Assembly (NCBI RefSeq): GCF_021129235.1
Contig: NZ_JAJOMA010000037.1
Span: 1 to 50,216 of the forward strand
Reading direction: 5' to 3'
Length of the DNA: 50,216 nucleotides
Origin: Kineosporia mesophila
GTDB taxonomy: Bacteria > Actinomycetota > Actinomycetes > Actinomycetales > Kineosporiaceae
Below the pieces are notes generated by a model that saw only the letters and a list, made by a program, of their open reading frames with translations, searched no databases and was not told where the DNA came from. Within the stretch, counting starts at the first letter, position 1, and every line of letters begins with the position of its first letter. Shown piece by piece: positions 43,069 to 50,216 of the stretch. Position numbers and translations under genes: made by a program.

Positions 43069-44030
43069 TCCTTCTCACCGATCAGGTCGATCGCCAGATC
43101 GAGGATCGGCGACGAGTGCGTCAGCCCACCGACGGACAAGTAGTCCACCCCGGTGCGCGCGTACTCGTTCGCCACCTCGAGCGTCAGGCCACCGGTGGCC
43201 TCGATCTCGACCGTCTCGTCGGTCGCGGCCCGGGCCACCTTCACGCTCTCGGCCAACACGGCGGGAGACATGTTGTCGCACAGCAGGAACCGGGCCCCGG
43301 CGACGACCGCCTCGACGGCCTCGCCCGGGGTGGTGACCTCGACCTGCACGGCCACCGCGGGAAAGCGCTCCCGCACGGACCGGTAGGCCCCGGCCACCGA
43401 GCCGGCCGCGATCTTGTGGTTGTCCTTTACCATCGCCACGTCGTACAGGCCCATGCGCTTGTTCGTGCCGCCGCCGCAGCGCACCGCGTACTTCTCGAGC
43501 ATCCGCAGGCCGGGCGTGGTCTTGCGGGTGTCGAGTACCTGGGCGCCGGTGCCGGACAGCTCCTGGGCCCACAGACGTGTGTGCGTCGAGATACCGCTGG
43601 TGCGGCAGACCAGGTTGAGCAGCGTGCGCTCGGCGATCAGCAGCACCTGAACCGGGCCCCGCAGCACGGCCAGCACGTCGTCGCGCACGACCACGTCACC
43701 GTCGGCGCGCAGCACCTCGGCGGAAACCCCACCCAGTCCGGTCCAGCCCGCCACCTCGGCGAGAACCACCGGGATCAGCGGCATTCCGCTGATCACCCCA
43801 CCGGTGCGGGCAACCACGTGGGCCTGCCCGACCACGTCCGCGCCGATCGTCGACTCACTGGTCACGTCGTGACCGGGGGCCGCGCCGGGCACGGAGACCA
43901 CCGCGCCGCCGATTCCCAGGTCTTCCGCCAGGGCGTCGCGCACCACCGAGCGGACCCGCTCCGGGTCCAGCCCGGCCGCTGCGAGCTTCTGCGAAACCCC
44001 TGCGGGCCAGATCGATTCCCAGTCACTCAC
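43065..44030 (-). CDS. nadC: Nicotinate-nucleotide pyrophosphorylase (carboxylating)
   Basis: This 321-residue quinolinate phosphoribosyltransferase makes nicotinate mononucleotide. Motifs: VLRGPVQVLLIAERTLLNLVCRTSGIST (about 120-147), LDTRKTTPGLRMLEKYAVRCGGGTNKRMGLYDVAMVKDNH (about 165-205, split here: LDTRKTTPGLR, then KYAVRCGGGTNHR-type as NKRMGLYD) and IEATGGLTLEVANEYARTGVDYLSVG near 280. All catalytic Arg/Lys/His positions of the family appear present. GTG start overlapping the nadB stop by four bases. With nadB it forms part of the de novo NAD pathway; nadA is not in this window. Confidence 0.95.
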   Translation of the reverse strand: MSDWESIWPAGVSQKLAAAGLDPERVRSVVRDALAEDLGIGGAVVSVPGAAPGHDVTSESTIGADVVGQAHVVARTGGVISGMPLIPVVLAEVAGWTGLGGVSAEVLRADGDVVVRDDVLAVLRGPVQVLLIAERTLLNLVCRTSGISTHTRLWAQELSGTGAQVLDTRKTTPGLRMLEKYAVRCGGGTNKRMGLYDVAMVKDNHKIAAGSVAGAYRSVRERFPAVAVQVEVTTPGEAVEAVVAGARFLLCDNMSPAVLAESVKVARAATDETVEIEATGGLTLEVANEYARTGVDYLSVGGLTHSSPILDLAIDLIGEKD

Positions 44031-45718
44031 GACGTGCTCCCCAAAGGTTCGAACCGGGTCTCCAGCTCACCGTCGGGATTCACCCGGGAGACCAGCCGCC
44101 CGAGCCAGTTCTCCGACGCCGAGGGGAAGTCCTCCCGGTAGTGCCCGCCCCGGGTCTCCTCGCGCAGCGAGGCCGACCGGGTCAGGGCGGTGGCGACCGT
44201 GTGCAGGTTCATGGTCTCCCACTCGGCCGTGCCGTGGGTGACGTCGAGCTTGTGCGCACCCTCCGGAATATCCACGGGCGCACCGGAAGACAATCGGGCG
44301 AGATCCTGTGTGGCCTTCTCCAGACCGGCGGCGGTCCGGATCACGCCGGGGCCCCAGGACGCGGCCCGCTGGATCCTCGTGCGGGCGGTGGCCGGCAGCA
44401 GGCCGACCGGGCCCGGCCTCACCGCAGGTTCCACCTGCGTGAGCTCCCCTGAGGCAACCCGGGTGCTCACGTCGTCCGCAATTCGATGGGCGAACACCAG
44501 CCCCTCCAGCAACGAGTTGCTGGCCAGGCGGTTGGCCCCGTGCACCCCCGTGCAGGAGCACTCCCCCGCCGCGTAGAGCCCGGGCAGGCTGGAGCGGCCG
44601 ACGGCGTCGACCCGGATGCCGCCGGAGTGGTAGTGCTGGGCGGGCGCCACCGGGATGAGGTCTTCGGCCGGGTCGAAACGGTGCCCGGCCAGGGCGTTCA
44701 CGATGGTCGGGAAGCGCCGGCGGAAGAAGTCGCGGCCCAGGTGCCGGGCGTCGAGGTAGACGTGCGAGGCCCCGGTCGCCGCCATCTGCCGCACGATCGC
44801 CTTGGCCACCACGTCACGCGGCGCCAGCTCGGCCATCTCGTGCACTCCAGGCATGAACCGCACGCCGTTGGTGTCGACGAGCAGAGCGCCCTCGCCGCGC
44901 ACCGCCTCGGAGATCAGGGGCTGCTGACCGCGCGCGTTCTGGCCGAGCCAGAGCACCGTGGGGTGGAACTGCACGAACTCCAGGTCGGCCACCTCGGCAC
45001 CGGCCCGCAGCGCGGCCGCGATGCCGTCACCGGTCGCCTCGCGCGGGTTGGTCGACGACTGGAAAACCTGGCCGATACCGCCGGTGGCCAGCACCACGGC
45101 CCGGCCCAGGGCGGCTCCCACACCGTCGCGGCTACCCTCGCCGATGACGTGAAGGGTTACCCCGCAGGCCTTTCCACCAGAGGTCAAGACGTCGAGAACG
45201 AGCGCGTGCTCCAGCACCTCGATGCCCGGGTCGTCGCGCACAGCCTCCAGCGCAGCGATCAGCGCCCGGGAGATCTCGGCGCCGGTGGCGTCACCGCCGG
45301 CGTGCGCGATGCGGTCGCGATGGTGCCCGCCCTCGCGGGTCAGGGCGATCTCACCGTCGGGCGTGCGGTCGAAATTCGCGCCCAGGGCCACCAGCTCACG
45401 CACCCGGGCCGGGCCCTCGGTGACCAGTGCCCGCACGGCCGAGGTGTCGCACAGCCCGACCCCGGCCACCAGCGTGTCGTCGAGATGCTCGGCGGGCGAG
45501 TCCTCCGGGGCCAGCGCCGCCGCGATGCCGCCCTGGGCCCAGCGGGTGGAACCGGAGTCCAGCACCGTCTTGGTCACCAGCAGCACCCGCGGCACCCGGC
45601 GGCGCAGGCGCAGCGCCGCGGTCAGCCCGGCGATGCCCGAGCCGACCACGATCACGTCGGCCTGGGTGGTCCAGCCGATCTCCGGCGTGGCCAGCGAGGT
45701 CGCCAGCTGGATGCTCAC
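44027..45718 (-). CDS. nadB: L-aspartate oxidase
   Basis: This 563-residue FAD enzyme oxidises aspartate to iminoaspartate for quinolinate synthesis. FAD binding is at VIVVGSGIAGLTAALRL near residues 22-38. The succinate-dehydrogenase-like catalytic regions are STRWAQGGIAAAL near 55, EGGHHRDRIAHAGGDATG near 130, VQFHPTVLW near 260 and HYHSGGIRVD near 360. GECSCTGVHGANRLASNSLLEGL near 390 is the C-terminal FAD signature. The frame extends upstream into panC; I chose the GTG at 45718, which overlaps the panC stop (GTGA). Confidence 0.95.
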   Translation of the reverse strand: MSIQLATSLATPEIGWTTQADVIVVGSGIAGLTAALRLRRRVPRVLLVTKTVLDSGSTRWAQGGIAAALAPEDSPAEHLDDTLVAGVGLCDTSAVRALVTEGPARVRELVALGANFDRTPDGEIALTREGGHHRDRIAHAGGDATGAEISRALIAALEAVRDDPGIEVLEHALVLDVLTSGGKACGVTLHVIGEGSRDGVGAALGRAVVLATGGIGQVFQSSTNPREATGDGIAAALRAGAEVADLEFVQFHPTVLWLGQNARGQQPLISEAVRGEGALLVDTNGVRFMPGVHEMAELAPRDVVAKAIVRQMAATGASHVYLDARHLGRDFFRRRFPTIVNALAGHRFDPAEDLIPVAPAQHYHSGGIRVDAVGRSSLPGLYAAGECSCTGVHGANRLASNSLLEGLVFAHRIADDVSTRVASGELTQVEPAVRPGPVGLLPATARTRIQRAASWGPGVIRTAAGLEKATQDLARLSSGAPVDIPEGAHKLDVTHGTAEWETMNLHTVATALTRSASLREETRGGHYREDFPSASENWLGRLVSRVNPDGELETRFEPLGSTS

Positions 45719-46566
45719 AGCGATCCCCCGATGTCGAGCGGCAGGTTGTCGATCAGCCGGGTCGTACCGACCCGGGCCGCGACCAGCAGCACCGCCTCGC
45801 CCTGGTACCACTCGGGCACGTCGTCGAGGGTCTGCGGATCGACCAGCACCAGGTAGTCGACCAGCACGAGCGGCTCGGCCACCAGCACGTCGCGGGCGGC
45901 CCGGCGCACCGCCGCCGAACCCCGCGTGCGGGCGTCGCGCCCGGCGTGCAGGGCCTTCGACAGGGCCAGCGCCGACTCCCGGTCCAGCGCGCTCAGGTAC
46001 CGGTTGCGGCTGCTCAGGGCCAGGCCGTCGCCCTCCCGCACGGTGGGCACCGCGACGATCTCGCAGTCGAAGTCCAGGTCACGGGCCATCCGGCGGATCA
46101 GCAGCAGCTGCTGGGCGTCTTTCTGCCCGAAGAACGCCAGCTGCGGCCGGGTGAGGTGGAACATCTTCGCCACGACCGTCAGCACGCCGTCGAAATGACC
46201 GGCCCGCGAGGCTCCCTCGAGCTTGGCCCCGAGCACTCCCGCCGACATCCGAATGCCCGGGTCGCCGTTCGGGTACACCACGTCGGGCGAGGGCGCGAAG
46301 ATCAGGTCGGCCTCCTCGCGCTCGCACAGCTCCAGATCGGCCTCGAAGGTGCGCGGGTACTTGGCCAGGTCCTCGTTCGGGCCGAACTGCAGCGGATTGA
46401 GGAAGATCGTGACAATCACGCTGTCGGCCCGCTCGCGGGCCCGCCGCACCAGCTCGGCGTGCCCCTCGTGCAGAGCGCCCATCGTCATCACGACGGCGAC
46501 CGTGCCGTGCAGCTTCTCGCGAGCCACGGCCAGCTCGTCCCGGGTTCGGGCCACAACTGTGGACAT
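45715..46566 (-). CDS. panC: Pantothenate synthetase
   Basis: This 283-residue enzyme joins pantoate and beta-alanine with ATP. Motifs: VVMTMGALHEGHAELVRRA near residue 25 (HIGH-like site), VTIFLNPLQFGPNEDLAKYPRT near 55, GHFDGVLTVVAKMFHLTRPQLAFFGQKDAQQL near 130-160 (split: GHFDGVLTVV and FFGQKDAQQL) and LALSSRNRYLS near 190. The open frame extends to 46815, but ATG 46566 has TAGGTT 7 nt upstream. It heads the panC-nadB-nadC run with two GTGA overlaps. It is 61 bp downstream of the DUF2520 gene. Confidence 0.95.
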   Translation of the reverse strand: MSTVVARTRDELAVAREKLHGTVAVVMTMGALHEGHAELVRRARERADSVIVTIFLNPLQFGPNEDLAKYPRTFEADLELCEREEADLIFAPSPDVVYPNGDPGIRMSAGVLGAKLEGASRAGHFDGVLTVVAKMFHLTRPQLAFFGQKDAQQLLLIRRMARDLDFDCEIVAVPTVREGDGLALSSRNRYLSALDRESALALSKALHAGRDARTRGSAAVRRAARDVLVAEPLVLVDYLVLVDPQTLDDVPEWYQGEAVLLVAARVGTTRLIDNLPLDIGGSL

Positions 46567-46573
46567 GGTTCTT

Positions 46574-46579
46574 AACCTA
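46574..46579 (-). promoter_or_regulatory. Leaderless -10 element of panC
   Basis: TAGGTT on the minus strand, 7 nt before the ATG at 46566. It shows that panC can be transcribed separately from the DUF2520 gene upstream. Confidence 0.58.
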
Positions 46580-46627
46580 CTCGTCATCTTCACCAGGCCC
46601 ACCGGCCCCTGGCGTGACGAACAACTA

Positions 46628-47542
46628 CTACTCGGGGGGTTCCGTGTTGAGCGCCGCGAGAAGTGCCTCCGCGCTCGCGACCTGCAGACGCCCCGAGGCG
46701 AGCGCCCGGTCGGCCGTGGCCCGGGCCATCGCCCGGTAGGTCTCCAGGGTGCCCTCGCCGCGCTCGCCGGTCGCGCGGATCGCCCGGAGGTGGTCGGCCA
46801 GCGTGCCCGCGTCACCGCGGGCGACCGGGCCGGTCAGGGCGTTGTCGCCGCCCCGCAGCGAGTTGTCCAGCGAGGCCGAGAGCAGCGGGGCGAGCAGCCG
46901 GGAGGCGTCTTCCACCCCGGCGGCCCGCAGCAGGTCGAGAGCCTGGGCCACCAGCGTGACCAGGTGGTTCGAGCCGTGGGCGAGGGCTGCGTGATAGAGC
47001 CCCCGCATCTTCTCGTCGATCACCACCGGCTCGGCGCCCATCTCCACCACCAGGGCCTGGGCGATCGGCAGCACCGGGCCGGGCGCGGTGACCCCGAAGC
47101 AGCAGTCGACCAGGCGGCTCAGGTCGAGGCTGGTACCGGTGAAGGTCATCGCCGGGTGCAGGGCCAGCGGGATCGCGCCCCGGCTGACCGCGGGCTCCAG
47201 CACCTTCCAGCCGAACCGCCCGCTGGTGTGCACGATCAGCTGCCCCGGCTGCCAGGCACCGGTCTCGGTGAGGCCGGAGACCAGGCCGGGCAGGGCGTCG
47301 TCGGGGATCGCCACCAGCACCAGCTCGGCGCGCTCGACCACGTCGGGTACCTCCAGCACCGGCACCCCCGGCAGCAGCACCGAGGCCCGCTCGACGCTGG
47401 CCTCGGACACCGCGCTGACGCCGACCACCGCGTGCCCGGCCGCCCGCAGGGCCGAGCCGAGCACGGCGCCGACCCGGCCGGCACCGATCACCCCGACCCC
47501 GAGACGGCCCGGACGGTCGGCAGGTCGCTGAGTTTCAGACAC
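46628..47542 (-). CDS. Rossmann-like protein with DUF2520 domain
   Basis: This 304-residue predicted oxidoreductase resembles ketopantoate reductase-type 6-phosphogluconate dehydrogenase folds. NAD(P)-binding GVGVIGAGRVGAVLGSAL lies near residues 15-32. The central part contains ELVLVAIPDDALPGLV, VHTSGRFGWKVL and ALHPAMTFTGTSLDLSRL, which is typical of DUF2520 proteins. The C-terminal all-helical half includes YHAALAHGSNHLVTLVAQA. It commonly lies beside panC in actinobacteria, suggesting a pantoate-related role that is not proven. I chose the GTG at 47542 because TACGCT lies 6 nt upstream; ATG 47581 is a longer alternative without any start signal. Confidence 0.88.
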   Translation of the reverse strand: MSETQRPADRPGRLGVGVIGAGRVGAVLGSALRAAGHAVVGVSAVSEASVERASVLLPGVPVLEVPDVVERAELVLVAIPDDALPGLVSGLTETGAWQPGQLIVHTSGRFGWKVLEPAVSRGAIPLALHPAMTFTGTSLDLSRLVDCCFGVTAPGPVLPIAQALVVEMGAEPVVIDEKMRGLYHAALAHGSNHLVTLVAQALDLLRAAGVEDASRLLAPLLSASLDNSLRGGDNALTGPVARGDAGTLADHLRAIRATGERGEGTLETYRAMARATADRALASGRLQVASAEALLAALNTEPPE

Positions 47543-47548
47543 ACCGGC

Positions 47549-47554
47549 AGCGTA
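47549..47554 (-). promoter_or_regulatory. Leaderless -10 element of the DUF2520 gene
   Basis: TACGCT on the minus strand, 6 nt before the GTG at 47542. It shares an 89-bp divergent region with the methyltransferase gene; that region also contains the palindrome CGTGATCACG at 47598-47607. Confidence 0.5.
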
Positions 47555-47619
47555 GGACGTCGCCGTTGGTGATCCGGTCATCGCCGGGGAGGTTTTGCGT
47601 GATCACGAAGAGAGCGCCG

Positions 47620-47625
47620 TAGGGT
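47620..47625 (+). promoter_or_regulatory. Leaderless -10 element of the 47632 methyltransferase gene
   Basis: TAGGGT followed by 6 nt and the GTG at 47632. Confidence 0.45.
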
Positions 47626-47631
47626 TGCAGG

Positions 47632-48369
47632 GTGGGACGTCACGAACGCATCGCCGAGCTGATCCACCTCGACCGCGCCGGTCTGGAGGTGGCCGACCTG
47701 GGCACCGGCCCGGGTCGCATCGTGCGGGCACTGCTGAAGGCCGCCGCCGCGAACGACGTGGAACCCCGGCGCGTGCACGCGGTCGACTCGGCCTCCAGCC
47801 TCGACGACGACGTGCTCAACGACGCCCGGGTGCGCTCGGTGCTCTCCGACCTGAACGAGCCACTGCCCTTCGCCGACGCCTCGCTCGACCGGGTGATCTC
47901 GCTGAACGTGGCCGAGCACCTGGCCGATCCGCTCGCGCACCTGGCCGAGTGCTACCGGGTGCTGCGGCCCGGCGGCCGGCTCGTGCTGGCCCACAGCGAC
48001 TGGGACACGGCCCTGTTCGCCAGCACCGACGACGCGCTGACGCGGCTGCTGGTCAACCGTTTCGTCTCCACCGTGCCGCGCTTCGCCGAACGCGCCGACG
48101 GTTTCATGGGCCGCAAGCTGCTCGCCCTGGCCTCGAAGTCGGACTTCGAGATGGTCAGCGCGGAGACCTGGGCCGATGCCCACCGCCGGTTCGACCAGGG
48201 CTCGGTCAGCTGGAAGATCGCGATGGGCGTGCTGGCCGCGACCAAGGACGACCCGGAGCTGGCCGCCCGCGCCGTGTCCTGGGTCGAGGAGCTGTCGCGG
48301 CTCGCGGCCGAGGGCAAGTTCATGTTCGCGGTCACCGACGTCGCCGTGGTGCTACGCCGCCCGGAGTGA
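47632..48369 (+). CDS. Class I SAM-dependent methyltransferase
   Basis: This 245-residue methyltransferase has motif I EVADLGTGPGRIVRALL near residues 19-35, an acidic strand-2 end in VHAVDSASSL near 50, LPFADASLDRVISLNVAEHL near 78 and the post-motif strand YRVLRPGGRLVLAHSDWDT near 112. The C-terminal half (AERADGFMGRKLLALASKSDF and the WADAHRRFD region) should bind substrate. It resembles ubiquinone/menaquinone- or small-molecule-type methyltransferases but no specific substrate can be named. GTG start, leaderless. Its stop overlaps the start of the next methyltransferase gene by one base. Confidence 0.88.
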   Translation: MGRHERIAELIHLDRAGLEVADLGTGPGRIVRALLKAAAANDVEPRRVHAVDSASSLDDDVLNDARVRSVLSDLNEPLPFADASLDRVISLNVAEHLADPLAHLAECYRVLRPGGRLVLAHSDWDTALFASTDDALTRLLVNRFVSTVPRFAERADGFMGRKLLALASKSDFEMVSAETWADAHRRFDQGSVSWKIAMGVLAATKDDPELAARAVSWVEELSRLAAEGKFMFAVTDVAVVLRRPE

Positions 48370-49238
48370 TGCTTCCCTGGCAGAGTGCCTGGGCCGAGGC
48401 ACTTTACGGACCCGAGGGCTTCTACCGGCGTCCGGAGGGCCCGGCGGGTCACTTCCGCACGGCGTCGCACGCGGCACCGGACGAGCTGGCCGGCGCGGTC
48501 TCCCGGCTCGCCTCGACGCTCGGGGCCCGCCGGATTGTGGACGTCGGTGCCGGCCGGGGTGAGTTGCTCACCTCGCTCGTCGGCTCACCCCACGAGCTCT
48601 GGGGTACGGACGTGGTGGTCAGGCCCGCGGGCCTGTCGCCGTCGATCGGCTGGTCACCCGGGGTGGACGCCCTGCCCGACGACGTTTTCGAAGGCGCCCT
48701 GGTGATCGCCTGGGAACTGCTCGACGTCATCCCCGTGACGGTGCTGGAGATGGACGAGAACGGCAGGCCGAGACTGGTTCTCGTCGACCCGCGAACCGGG
48801 CGTGAGCGCCTGGGCGGGCGGGCGTCGTCCGCCGATCTGGACTGGGCCAGGTACTGGTGGCCGCTCGACCACCTGGGCGAGGGCGACCGGGTCGAAGTCG
48901 GACGGGCCCGTGACCTGTTCTGGCACAGGCTGATCGACCGGGCACGACGAGCCGGGGCGGTGGCCGCCCTGTGCGTGGACTACGCCCATCGGAGGGCCGA
49001 CCGACCGGCCGGCGGCAGCCTGACCGGGTTCTACCGGGGACGGGCCGTGCCGCCCCGCCCGGACGGCACCATGGATCTCACCGCCCATGTCGCGATCGAC
49101 TCGGTGCTGTCGGCAACTGGGGGTTCTTGCACACTGACCAGCCAGGCCCAGGCTCTGAAAGAGCTCGGGGTGAAGAACGACGAGCTGCTGGATCCCGGTG
49201 GGCTAGGCGGGTTCGCCTGGCTCCTGCACGAATTCTGA
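48369..49238 (+). CDS. MidA/NDUFAF7-like SAM-dependent methyltransferase
   Basis: This 289-residue protein is of the Methyltransf_28 (COG1565, MidA) type. The N-terminal GPEGFYRRPEGPAGHFRTASHA motif (split: GFYRRPEGP and GHFRTASHA, about residues 15-40) is characteristic. The SAM site is RIVDVGAGRGELLTSL near 58. LVIAWELLDVIPVTVLEM near 110 and the C-terminal GSLTGFYRGRAVPPRPDGTMDLTAHVAIDS block (split here by GFYRGR and DLTAHV) match the family, whose mitochondrial member methylates complex I. It is coupled to the upstream methyltransferase. The 3' end overlaps the PH-domain gene by 36 bp. Confidence 0.87.
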   Translation: MLPWQSAWAEALYGPEGFYRRPEGPAGHFRTASHAAPDELAGAVSRLASTLGARRIVDVGAGRGELLTSLVGSPHELWGTDVVVRPAGLSPSIGWSPGVDALPDDVFEGALVIAWELLDVIPVTVLEMDENGRPRLVLVDPRTGRERLGGRASSADLDWARYWWPLDHLGEGDRVEVGRARDLFWHRLIDRARRAGAVAALCVDYAHRRADRPAGGSLTGFYRGRAVPPRPDGTMDLTAHVAIDSVLSATGGSCTLTSQAQALKELGVKNDELLDPGGLGGFAWLLHEF

Positions 49239-50216
49239 CGGACCCGTCTCCATCCAGCGCTCCGGGCCCGAGTCCCTGCGCGCCTGCTGGGCCCGCAGCG
49301 ACTGCACCGCGATCAACCCGGACGCCTCGGTCTCGTCCAGGTGCGAGGCGACCGCCTCGACCGGGCCGGCGGTGGAGTGCACGGTGAACGAGGCCACCCG
49401 CAGTTTGCGTTGCAGCGGGCCCTGACTCAGGCCCAGGCTCTGGGTGCGGGCGTGGGGCACGATGTCGAGGTGGCGGTGGATCCGGCCACTGCGGATCAGC
49501 AGGGCCTGGTCGGTGACGCGAACACCCGACCGGCCCCAGGAGATCGGGTCGACCCAGCGCGAACGGCGCGGCGCGGTCATGAACCCCGCCGCCGGGCCGG
49601 TGCCGCGCAGGCCGGCGTCCACCACGTCCCACGGATTCTCGCCCGGCCCGACGCCGAGATCGGGCAGCACCAGGGCCAGGACGCCGACCGCCTCGACCTT
49701 GGGACCGACCGGCAGCAGGGTGCTGCCGGAGGTGGAGTCCTTGTCCTCACCGCCGTACCCGGCGATGTTCACGTGCACGGTCCACCAGTCCAGGCGGCGC
49801 CAGAGCAGGCCCTGACTGATCCGGACCGCCTGCACCCGGCCGGGCGGCACGGTCTGGGTGCGCTGCTCGAGCAGGCCGTAGCGCAGGCGCAGACCGTCGG
49901 GCGAGTCGGCCACGCGGAAGCCGAAACCCTTGGTGAAGCGCGTCCAGAGCACCCCGGCGGCGCCGAGCAACGGGGCGAACGCGCCGAACAGCGGCCCCGG
50001 GTGCCCGATCACGACACTGACGGTGCCCAGCACCACGACCCCCAGCACGAAGCTGATGGCCGGGCCACTGACCAGCAGCGACACGATCAGCCGGCCGACC
50101 GGCACCTCCAGGTTGCCGCGCTCGGGCGCCTCCGGCGCGTCCGGCCCCTCGAACCGCAACCCCGCGGCCGAGGCGAGCAACTGATTGCGCAGGGTGCGCG
50201 CGTCGTCCTCCCGCAG
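49203..50216 (-). CDS. PH-domain (bPH2/YdbT-like) membrane protein, 5' end outside window
   Basis: The frame is open to the right edge, so the N-terminus is missing. The visible 337 residues begin with a hydrophobic pair (LIVSLLVSGPAISFVLGVVV, then LFGAFAPLLGAAGVLW). A bacterial PH domain follows (FRVADSPDGLRLRYGLLEQRTQTVPPGRVQAVRISQGLLWRR region), then a linker and a second PH domain (GVRVTDQALLIRSGRIHRHLDIVPHARTQSLGLSQGPLQRKL region). The repeated pattern is typical of YdbS/YdbT proteins, which usually work in pairs at the membrane. The partner is probably just outside the window. Function is poorly defined, with envelope stress or immunity to peptides suggested in other bacteria. Confidence 0.88.
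   Translation of the reverse strand: MREDDARTLRNQLLASAAGLRFEGPDAPEAPERGNLEVPVGRLIVSLLVSGPAISFVLGVVVLGTVSVVIGHPGPLFGAFAPLLGAAGVLWTRFTKGFGFRVADSPDGLRLRYGLLEQRTQTVPPGRVQAVRISQGLLWRRLDWWTVHVNIAGYGGEDKDSTSGSTLLPVGPKVEAVGVLALVLPDLGVGPGENPWDVVDAGLRGTGPAAGFMTAPRRSRWVDPISWGRSGVRVTDQALLIRSGRIHRHLDIVPHARTQSLGLSQGPLQRKLRVASFTVHSTAGPVEAVASHLDETEASGLIAVQSLRAQQARRDSGPERWMETGPSEFVQEPGEPA

Noticed and set aside
1-50216. tRNA, rRNA or insertion sequence genes
   Set aside because: No gap showed a tRNA cloverleaf with a T-arm GGTTCGAATCC-like sequence, rRNA motifs, or a transposase with terminal repeats.

Overview
This is a GC-rich actinobacterial chromosome segment with almost entirely housekeeping content. 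GTG starts are frequent, codons are strongly G/C-ending, and four-base GTGA/ATGA gene overlaps recur. The presence of rex-hemACD, Lsr2, ClpC, DisA, an ANTAR regulator and a bS22-type mini-protein fits a mid/high-GC actinomycete. My best guess is the Kineosporiaceae or a close relative, but that is inference. Several blocks follow gene orders that I recall from Mycobacterium (roughly Rv0495c-Rv0529 and Rv3585-Rv3603c) and Streptomyces. I saw no tRNA or rRNA genes, CRISPR array, prophage or insertion sequence.

Layout. 1-2364: membrane protein with degenerate GGDEF and EAL domains. 2368-8901: leftward haem/cytochrome-c block (hemL, histidine phosphatase, ResA-like thioredoxin, CcdA, ResB, CcsB), closed by a strong terminator, then a small PLDc_N protein. 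8974-9180: small unknown gene. 9336-15169: rex-hemA-hemC-hemD-hemB, a run of overlapping genes behind a Rex operator that covers the promoter. 15301-19346: DUF836 glutaredoxin, HAD hydrolase, PlsC-like acyltransferase, epimerase, bS22 mini-protein and an excisionase-like DNA-binding protein. 19631-25678: AcuC, ProC and proline catabolism (PucR-type regulator, proline dehydrogenase, P5C dehydrogenase). 25730-29358: sugar-phosphate isomerase-like protein, Ppx/GppA, a Cys-rich conserved protein and a methyltransferase. 29708-33415: radA and disA (divergent), then mutY. 33491-34962: COG4586-type ABC ATPase and a GNAT enzyme. 35069-40822: clpC, lsr2, a small membrane protein and lysS. 40936-43068: ANTAR regulator and a GT4-like glycosyltransferase. 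43065-47542: nadC, nadB, panC and a DUF2520 protein. 47632-50216: two methyltransferases and a PH-domain membrane protein cut by the window end.

How the genes work together. The left half joins haem synthesis (HemL, HemA, HemB, HemC, HemD) to covalent haem attachment on c-type cytochromes (ResA/CcdA/ResB/CcsB), with Rex tying haem supply to the NADH/NAD+ ratio. The right half holds genome maintenance and signalling (RadA, DisA, MutY), nucleoid and protein quality control (Lsr2, ClpC) and cofactor synthesis (NadB, NadC, PanC).

The most distinctive signals are not single genes. First, a uniform leaderless promoter architecture (TANNNT placed 6-8 nt before an ATG/GTG) stands in front of at least 15 genes. 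Second, two copies of an identically built 45-bp palindromic element lie 7.7 kb apart. Third, lsr2 is flanked by structured non-coding DNA. Fourth, two predicted pseudo-enzymes are present: the GGDEF/EAL protein and an ABC ATPase that lacks several catalytic motifs.
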